Assembly (NCBI GenBank): GCA_964506685.1
Contig: CAZDMQ010000065.1
Location: forward strand, 1-19,512
DNA from: UBA5336 sp964506685
Lineage (GTDB): Bacteria > Pseudomonadota > Alphaproteobacteria > Caulobacterales > Hyphomonadaceae
DNA length: 19,512 nt
Direction of reading: 5' to 3'
How positions within the stretch are numbered: position 1 is the first letter of the stretch; every line of letters starts with the position of its first letter. The notes beneath the pieces were generated by a model that saw nothing but the letters and a program-made list of their open reading frames with translations, searched no databases and was not told where the DNA came from. Of the stretch, positions 14,651 through 19,512 are shown one piece after another. The position numbers were made by a program, and so were the translations under genes.

Positions 14651-14808
14651 TTGGTCCATTACAAGTCTTTAGAGACAAAAACGCTTTTGATGAACCTTGC
14701 TGGGTATGTATCGATGTTTCTGGTTATCTTTATATTGAGGATTCTTTTTTGGGCTTGTTATGGACGGTTGCCACCGAGTGGCGTCTAGACAAACATTTGA
14801 CGGGTTAA
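14644..14808 (+). CDS. Small protein of unknown function (54 aa)
   Basis: The ATG overlaps the end of the nucleotidase gene by 7 bases, and the frame runs to TAA at 14806. The product starts MVIGPLQVFRDKNAFDEPCWV and ends WRLDKHLTG; it contains two Cys (PCWVC) and several Trp, and is acidic to neutral with no clear TM. An SD-like AAGGAG lies too far upstream (14618-14623), so translation probably depends on coupling. It is supported by tight packing and by filling what would otherwise be a gap. I do not recognise it. Confidence 0.5.
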   Translation: MVIGPLQVFRDKNAFDEPCWVCIDVSGYLYIEDSFLGLLWTVATEWRLDKHLTG

Positions 14809-14809
14809 A

Positions 14810-14977
14810 ATGACGGACAAAGTAAAAATGACCGAGATTGCCGTTGGACAAAAAGTTTTTTGGAAAGTAGAAGCGCGGAAAGACGAACATGAAGTTTTTG
14901 TGGTTCAATATCCTTCTCGGAAAGAAGCTGTGAATGTTTTTTTGGCTCTTAAATGGGCACTTGGAGCTTCTGAGTAG
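14810..14977 (+). CDS. Small protein of unknown function (55 aa)
   Basis: The ATG lies one base after the preceding stop; the frame ends with TAG at 14975-14977. The product (MTDKVKMTEIAVGQKVFWK...SRKEAVNVFLALKWALGASE) looks like two or three beta strands and one helix. The alternating FWKVEARKDEHEVFVVQYP pattern is protein-like. An in-frame ATG at 14828 is an alternative start. The stop codon is also the first base triplet of a GC-rich element resembling the one after the polymerase gene. Confidence 0.5.
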   Translation: MTDKVKMTEIAVGQKVFWKVEARKDEHEVFVVQYPSRKEAVNVFLALKWALGASE

Positions 14978-15056
14978 TCAACGCAGACCTCGTGGAGCGC
15001 CAACCTCTCTCGAGAGGAGGTCTAGTCAAAGAAGGCCTCGACCGCCCTGTTGACGA
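14976..15056 (+). other. GC-rich structured spacer with tRNA-like features
   Basis: Nested inverted repeats: GTCAAC (14977-14982) with GTTGAC (15049-15054), and AGACCTC (14985-14991) with GAGGTCT (15017-15023). A tRNA-like reading is also possible: CCTCT-CTCGAGA-GGAGG (15004-15020) as an anticodon arm with T33 and anticodon CGA, and a 7-base CTCGACC loop on a GGC/GCC stem (15034-15046) as a T-arm abutting the acceptor strand. A D-arm is not convincing, one T-stem pair mismatches and no CCA is encoded. It may be a degenerate tRNA, another structured RNA, or chance in GC-rich DNA. Confidence 0.3.
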
Positions 15057-15077
15057 CGCTAAGAAGGTGGCTATAAT
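15050..15077 (+). promoter_or_regulatory. Near-consensus sigma70 promoter
   Basis: TTGACG (15050-15055), 16-base spacer, TATAAT (15072-15077, perfect). It would start transcription near 15084, giving a leader of about 45 bases to the ATG at 15129, with a GCCC-CAA-GGGC hairpin (about 15087-15097) in it. It should drive the 15129 gene and the polymerase. Its -35 overlaps the right arm of the outer stem of the structured element. Confidence 0.65.
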
Positions 15078-15128
15078 AGCTGGGAGCCCCAAGGGCCCGT
15101 CACGTACATTGGAAAAGAAAGGTCTCAA

Positions 15129-15647
15129 ATGGATTTGTTTCAAGTTGTTCGCCCAGATAATGATTTAGGCTATTGGGCCGAAAGAGAATTCAATATTAGC
15201 AAAGTTTTCTTTCGTCGTAGAGAGGAAGCCGTTAGAGTTGTTTGTGGAGCTTTAGAAAAAATTCCTGATTATATTTTAACTCCTCCGCCCGAAAGAAAAA
15301 AAAATGATCCAAATAAATGGATTGAATATAGAATTAAAAAAGGAACTAAAAACATTGAATTCTCAAAAGATTTGACGACAATGTCGATTTCGTATTATTT
15401 GGAATTTCGAACATTCGAAAGAAGAGACGTTGTTGACAAAATCAAAATTGATGATAAAGTTTTTTCAGCCAAAGATAATATTAAAATTTATTTGACAAGT
15501 TGGCTACCTTGTACGAAAAAAGTTCCTGATTTTTGGGGATCTTATCGAAGAGAAGAAGAAAAGTTTTCTCAAGATTTTTACATTAGAAAAGTAGGAAAAA
15601 CTTATTCTAAAAAATCGTTTCCTGCTTTTGAGGCTGTAAATGAGTGA
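15129..15647 (+). CDS. Unknown protein coupled to the DNA polymerase gene
   Basis: A 172-residue basic protein that I do not recognise. Features: MDLFQVVRPDNDLGYWAEREF at the start, a charged central part (PPPERKKNDPNKW), an aromatic DLTTMSISYYLEFRTFERRD strand pair, and a Tyr/Lys-rich end. No TM or catalytic motif is visible. The AAAGAAAGG SD at 15115-15123 supports the ATG. Its stop lies inside an 8-base overlap with the polymerase start (ATGAGTGA), so the two are probably co-translated. A polymerase-associated role is a positional guess only. Confidence 0.65.
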   Translation: MDLFQVVRPDNDLGYWAEREFNISKVFFRRREEAVRVVCGALEKIPDYILTPPPERKKNDPNKWIEYRIKKGTKNIEFSKDLTTMSISYYLEFRTFERRDVVDKIKIDDKVFSAKDNIKIYLTSWLPCTKKVPDFWGSYRREEEKFSQDFYIRKVGKTYSKKSFPAFEAVNE

Positions 15648-18600
15648 TTTGAAATTTGCCGGGCTTCATGCTCATGACGGAAGCAGTATTGGTGATGGAT
15701 TTGGCCAAACCAAAGATCATTTTGACTATGCGTTAAATAATGGATGTACCGGTTTAGCGATTTCAAATCATGGAAACCTCAACAGCGCAGGTTACGTTCT
15801 TGATGTTGCCGAGAAATACAAAAAGAAAGAAGTTCCATTTCGTGTAATTTATGGAACTGAAGCTTATATTCATCCTGATTTAGATCAATGGCGCCACTTA
15901 AAAGCCTTAAAAGATGACAAAGATGAGGAAACAACTGCGTTTATTGAAAACGAAAGAGAATCAAAAGGTAAGCATTATGATCCAATTAAGCGTCGTCATC
16001 ACCTTGTAATTTTGGCTAAAAATCAAGTTGGTCTTAAAAATCTTTTTCGTTTAATTTCAAAGTCCTACGATGATGAAAACTTTTATCGAATGCCTCGCAT
16101 GGACTTTAAAATGTTGGATCAACACAAAGAAGGATTAATTATTAGTTCTGCCTGTCTTGCTGGAATCCCTAGCTTTGTTATTCTTAGAGAGAAAGAAAAA
16201 TCTCAAGAAGAAATTTTTAAGGCACTTGATAATGAAGTTAAACCACTTCTTGACATCTTCGGGAAAGAAAACGCTTTTCTTGAAATTCAATTTAATAAAC
16301 TTCCTGAGCAGAGAATTATTAATGATCACTTAATTGAATACTCAAAACGAGTAGGGTATGACCTTCTGGCCACCGTTGATTCGCATTATCCAGATCCTAA
16401 TCTCTGGCAAGCCAGAGAATTGTATCGACTTTTGGCGTGGCAATCTAAAGGAATGAAATTTACAAAAGAGGACCTTCCTCAAAAAAGAGAAGAGCTTAAA
16501 TGTGAATTGTATCCAAAAAATGGAAATCAATTATTTGATGAATATAAAGCAATCTATGGAGAAGACGCTACTCCCGAATTAGACGAAATTGTCAAGGGCG
16601 CAATAGAGAGGTCTCACACAATTGCTCATGATCAAATAGAAGAAGTTAATCCTGATCGAACATACAAACTTCCTTCTCTTAAGGAAGATCCGTTCAATAA
16701 ATTAACACAGCTTTGCTACCAAAAATTGAAAGAAAAAGGGCTTGATCAAAACCAAGAATATATTGATCGCTTAGAAAAAGAACTTGAAGTCATTAAAATA
16801 AAAAAGTTTGCTTTATATTTTACAACTCTTTATGATGCTCTTGATGCAATTCAAGAGAAAATTTTAATTGGGAGCGGAAGAGGATCGGGAACTGGGTCTT
16901 TAGCTTGTTATTTACTTGGAATTACAAAGATGGACCCTGTTAAACACGGTCTTATCTTTGAAAGATTTTTGGCTGAATATAGACAGGGCGCGCCTGATAT
17001 TGACACTGACGTTGAAGATAAAGACGTCGCCTTTAAAGCGCTTCAGGAAGTTTATGGAGAAAAAGGAGTTGTTGCTGTATCAAATTTTAATACACTTCAA
17101 TTAAGATCTCTTGTTAAGGATATTAGTAAATTTTATGACATTCCATATCCGGAAGTAAACGCGGTCACAACTAAAATGGAAGAAGAGGCGCGCGCCCATA
17201 TTTTGGAAGATATTGGTCATGACCAAAAACTTTATGAATTTAACTTTGAAAATGCGAAAAAATATTCGCCAACATTTCGAGAATTTTTAGAAAATCATCC
17301 CGATGTTGGAGTTCATGTTGCTAATATTTTCAAGGAAAACAAAGCAATTTCTCGTCATGCTGGCGGGATAATTATTTGCGATAATTATGAAGAGTGTATG
17401 CCTGCGATAAGAATTCGCGGGACCGCACAAACGCCTTTCACTGAAGGAATGAAAGTTCGTCATTTAGAAAATTTCGGACTTATTAAGTATGATTTTTTAG
17501 GGCTAGCTACTCTTCGTTTTGTTCGAAGATGCATTGAGCTTATTCTTATAAAAGAAGGTATTCAAAAACCTAGTATGTCGGATGTTTGGGATTTTTATAA
17601 TGAGTTTCTTCATTCGGACAAAATTGATTTAAAAGATCAAAAAGTTTTTGAATATGTTTATCATCAAGGTCGGTTTCCTGGAATTTTTCAGTTTACAGAA
17701 CAGGGAGTTCAAAATTTTTGTAAGCGGGCCAAACCTACTTCAATGGCTGAAATAGCTGTTATCACGGGACTGTGGCGGCCAGGACCACTTTCTGCGAAAG
17801 CTGATAAAAAATATTTAGCGAGAAAATGGGGAGATGAGCCTGTAATTTTTGACCACCCTGTTCTTGAAGAGGTTTTAAGAGACACGCAGGGTCTTGTTAT
17901 TTTTCAAGAGGACTTTATGCGATTGGCTCATCAGCTGGCTGGGTTTTCTCTCGAGGAATCCGATAAACTTCGAAAATTGTTGTTAAAGCCAGTAACTGAC
18001 CAAGCTGAAGAAATTAAAAAGCAAAGAAAGGAAATTGGCGAAAAATTCATTAATGGCTGTGTAAAAAATGGATTAACAAAGGATCGCGCCACCGAGCTGT
18101 GGGAAAAAGAAATTCTTGGCTCTATTTCTTATTCTTTTTCTAAAAATCATGCTTATCCATATGCTCATCTTTCTTATGTTTGCGCATGGCTTTTGACCTA
18201 CTTTGAGGAGGAGTGGCTCCGATCGTACCTTGAATTGGACGCAGACCGCGACAAGGCCATTGCGGACGCCTCCTCTCTTGGTTACACTGTAGCCAAGCCA
18301 GATATCATGAAGTCGACCAGATATTGGGAAATCGAAGATCAAGCGCTTATTCCCTCTCTTTCGACCATCAAAGGACTGGGAGAAAAAGCGGTTGACGAAC
18401 TTTTAGCTCTAAGAAAAGAAAAACCCAAGCCTGTAGATTTTTATGATTTTCTGTACAGTACGGAAATTAAAACATACAAAAACGGTCAACAAGTCGAAAA
18501 ACTAAAGTGGAGATTTTCAAAGTTTAATAAAACTGCCTTTTCGGCGATGATTAAACTGGAAGCTTTTGAGTCTTTTGATATTGTTGGAAAGGACAAAATG

Positions 18601-19089
18601 TTTGAAACCTACAGACAAATGTATGATGTTTTCATTGGCAATTATGACAAAATTAAGAGAGGAAGCATTAATCTTGGAGAAATGGCCCAAGAAATGCCGA
18701 TTGTAAGAGAATGGACCTCTTCAGAAAAAATTGAGTTTCAAAAAGATTTATTGGGCACCTTCGATAAAGAACTAATTTTAACGCCCAAAGCGCAAGCGTT
18801 TTTTTCGGAAAATGAAATTCGGACTTTAGAGTCTGTGGATGAATATCCAAGATTTGTCTGGTTTGTTTTAGCCGAAGTCAAAAACAAGAAAACCAAAGGT
18901 GATCCGCCCAAGCCATATAAAAAATTGTTAATTTCAAATTTAGAAAAATCCACTCGAACATTAAATTATTTTGGCCTTGAGCCTCAGGGAGGATGGGAAC
19001 AAGGAGGAATTTATGTTACAAAACTCCATATGAAAAATGGATGGCTCAATGTAACATGGGGCCAAAAAATTATTAGAGTTAGGCCCTAG
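15640..19089 (+). CDS. dnaE: DNA polymerase III alpha subunit (C-family, DnaE type) with PHP domain
   Basis: A 1149-residue replicative polymerase, full length for DnaE (E. coli 1160). The N-terminal PHP domain (1-250) carries the complete metal-ligand set: H10, H12, D19, H44, E74, H121, C172, D247, H249. The palm has GSGRGSGTGS (411-420), catalytic acids in PDIDTD (D453-D457) and KYDFLG (D618). Fingers/thumb motifs follow: RHAGGIIICD, GIFQFTEQGVQ, GLWRPGPL, IFQEDFMRLA, and SYSFSKNHAYPYAHLSY. An HhH region (LSTIKGLGEKAVDELLAL) and an OB-like C-terminus complete the order. I see no clear QxxLF clamp motif in the usual place. T4-type phages normally use a B-family polymerase (gp43), so this gene is the odd member of the set. 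No frameshift is evident. Confidence 0.93.
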   Translation: MSDLKFAGLHAHDGSSIGDGFGQTKDHFDYALNNGCTGLAISNHGNLNSAGYVLDVAEKYKKKEVPFRVIYGTEAYIHPDLDQWRHLKALKDDKDEETTAFIENERESKGKHYDPIKRRHHLVILAKNQVGLKNLFRLISKSYDDENFYRMPRMDFKMLDQHKEGLIISSACLAGIPSFVILREKEKSQEEIFKALDNEVKPLLDIFGKENAFLEIQFNKLPEQRIINDHLIEYSKRVGYDLLATVDSHYPDPNLWQARELYRLLAWQSKGMKFTKEDLPQKREELKCELYPKNGNQLFDEYKAIYGEDATPELDEIVKGAIERSHTIAHDQIEEVNPDRTYKLPSLKEDPFNKLTQLCYQKLKEKGLDQNQEYIDRLEKELEVIKIKKFALYFTTLYDALDAIQEKILIGSGRGSGTGSLACYLLGITKMDPVKHGLIFERFLAEYRQGAPDIDTDVEDKDVAFKALQEVYGEKGVVAVSNFNTLQLRSLVKDISKFYDIPYPEVNAVTTKMEEEARAHILEDIGHDQKLYEFNFENAKKYSPTFREFLENHPDVGVHVANIFKENKAISRHAGGIIICDNYEECMPAIRIRGTAQTPFTEGMKVRHLENFGLIKYDFLGLATLRFVRRCIELILIKEGIQKPSMSDVWDFYNEFLHSDKIDLKDQKVFEYVYHQGRFPGIFQFTEQGVQNFCKRAKPTSMAEIAVITGLWRPGPLSAKADKKYLARKWGDEPVIFDHPVLEEVLRDTQGLVIFQEDFMRLAHQLAGFSLEESDKLRKLLLKPVTDQAEEIKKQRKEIGEKFINGCVKNGLTKDRATELWEKEILGSISYSFSKNHAYPYAHLSYVCAWLLTYFEEEWLRSYLELDADRDKAIADASSLGYTVAKPDIMKSTRYWEIEDQALIPSLSTIKGLGEKAVDELLALRKEKPKPVDFYDFLYSTEIKTYKNGQQVEKLKWRFSKFNKTAFSAMIKLEAFESFDIVGKDKMFETYRQMYDVFIGNYDKIKRGSINLGEMAQEMPIVREWTSSEKIEFQKDLLGTFDKELILTPKAQAFFSENEIRTLESVDEYPRFVWFVLAEVKNKKTKGDPPKPYKKLLISNLEKSTRTLNYFGLEPQGGWEQGGIYVTKLHMKNGWLNVTWGQKIIRVRP

Positions 19090-19123
19090 TCGACGCATGG
19101 CCTGCGGAGACTCAAAACAGATG
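19089..19123 (+). repeat. GC-rich palindromic repeat, copy 1 (after polymerase stop)
   Basis: A 35-base element, 30 of 35 identical to 19439-19473. It folds as GTC-GA-CGC (19089-19096), loop ATGGCCT, GCG-GA-GAC (19104-19111), with a tandem G-A mismatch in the stem, followed by TCAAAAC. It begins at the last base of the dnaE TAG and ends in the RBS region of the next gene, so it lies in the leader of the nucleotidyltransferase message. Confidence 0.75.
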
Positions 19124-19137
19124 AAGGGTAGAAAATA

Positions 19138-19512
19138 ATGATTTTTGATTACACACTGTCTGCTGATGCTCAAACAGCTTTTGGTTTTAACCAATGGAAA
19201 GAGCTTAATAAAATAATCAATCCAACTATTCGTTGGTGGCTCGCAGGAGGTTCAGCCATGGCTATGTTCTCCTATAGAGAGCGCACCATGAAAAGTCGAA
19301 GCCCTTTTCGAATTAAAGATTTTGATTTATATGTTCAAGATCATTCTCATTTTCATCGTTGTAAAGCTGATTTGTTAAATGCGGGAGCAAAACAGCTAGT
19401 AAGAACTTCAAATTGTGAAACATTCAATGTTCCTAAAGGTCGCCGGATGGCCTTCGGAGACTCAAAACGGACGTGGAGAGGATATAAGACGGGTGACATC
19501 TTCGGGTGTCGG
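19138..19512 (+). CDS. Nucleotidyltransferase-fold protein (3' end outside window)
   Basis: 125 N-terminal residues are visible and the frame is open at the window edge. WWLAGGSAMAM (33-43) followed by IKDFDLYVQD (59-68, D61 and D63) is the GG(S)...DxD pattern of the polymerase-beta-like nucleotidyltransferase fold, as in phage-encoded and minimal MNT-type enzymes; the Asp pair would bind Mg-NTP. The substrate is unknown (tRNA, protein or antibiotic are family options). SD AAGGG lies about 9 bases before the ATG. From about residue 99 the sequence turns into Arg/Gly-rich, GC-rich KGRRMAFGDSKRTWRGYK, which coincides with a second copy of the palindromic repeat and does not look like the rest. 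The gene may therefore be altered or extended there; the third catalytic acid cannot be seen. Confidence 0.6.
   Translation, partial: MIFDYTLSADAQTAFGFNQWKELNKIINPTIRWWLAGGSAMAMFSYRERTMKSRSPFRIKDFDLYVQDHSHFHRCKADLLNAGAKQLVRTSNCETFNVPKGRRMAFGDSKRTWRGYKTGDIFGCR
19439..19473 (+). repeat. GC-rich palindromic repeat, copy 2 (inside nucleotidyltransferase frame)
   Basis: The second 35-base copy, folding as GTCGCCGG (19439-19446), loop ATGGCCT, TCGGAGAC (19454-19461). Compared with copy 1, stem positions 8/16 change from C-G to G-T and 5/19 from A-G to C-G, so pairing is kept or improved while the loop is identical. It is read through in the coding frame. Confidence 0.75.
19494..19511 (+). other. 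Stem-loop with TTCG tetraloop near window end
   Basis: GACATC, loop TTCG, GGTGTC form a 6-bp hairpin with one T-G pair, closed as C(TTCG)G, the very stable tetraloop class. It is coding in the nucleotidyltransferase frame and lies in the same GC-rich block as the palindromic repeat. Confidence 0.45.

Noticed and set aside
14976..15056. Calling the element a genuine tRNA-Ser(CGA)
   Set aside because: No acceptable D-arm, a T-stem mismatch, a short variable arm for Ser and no CCA; kept only as a tRNA-like structured region.

Overview
The window is a densely packed, entirely plus-strand stretch of a large tailed-phage genome, most likely a T4-superfamily-like myovirus of a Gram-negative host. 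Three things support this. First, it holds a T4-style replication and recombination set: a gp32-like single-strand binding protein, a UvsX/RecA recombinase, a FEN-type 5'-3' exonuclease and a DnaB/gp41-type helicase. Second, genes overlap or nearly touch (ATGA and TAATG junctions), and there are several free-standing endonuclease genes. Third, an ADP-heptose epimerase (HldD) implies a heptose-containing LPS host. The DNA is AT-rich by eye, apart from one strikingly GC-rich gene and a few short GC-rich non-coding patches. TGA, TAA and TAG all act as stops, so the standard bacterial code fits. No phage or host name can be assigned from the sequence alone; a B12-using proteobacterium (for example an alphaproteobacterium) is a guess based on the B12-dependent ribonucleotide reductase.

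Layout. 1-4165: the 3' end of a Vsr/DUF559-type endonuclease, two unknown proteins, the gp32-like SSB, another unknown protein and UvsX. 4166-4936: an accessory insert, made of palindrome-rich DNA with a sigma70-like promoter and a GC-rich gene for a three-TM HExxH protein, flanked by direct repeats. 4937-7575: an unknown protein, two further endonuclease genes (one with five tandem 23-residue repeats) and a small unknown protein. 7572-11216: HldD-like epimerase, 5'-3' exonuclease, replicative helicase and a MazG-like pyrophosphohydrolase. 11216-13649: an HNH endonuclease followed by a monomeric class II (adenosylcobalamin) ribonucleotide reductase. 13653-15128: a small membrane protein, a hairpin-rich spacer with a possible leaderless promoter, a 5'(3')-deoxyribonucleotidase, two small genes, and a GC-rich structured spacer with a near-consensus promoter. 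15129-19089: an unknown protein and a complete C-family (DnaE-type) DNA polymerase with a PHP domain. 19138-end: the start of a nucleotidyltransferase-fold protein, with a GC-rich palindromic repeat before it and inside it.

Together the genes form a nucleotide-supply and DNA-replication/recombination module: NrdJ, MazG-like and 5'-nucleotidase shape the dNTP pool; helicase, polymerase, SSB and exonuclease form the fork; UvsX and SSB drive recombination-dependent replication. The main points for a second look are the bacterial-type DnaE polymerase in a T4-style replisome, the GC-rich metalloprotease-like cargo with operator-like repeats, the repeat-array endonuclease, and the GC-rich palindromic elements sitting directly after TAG stop codons.
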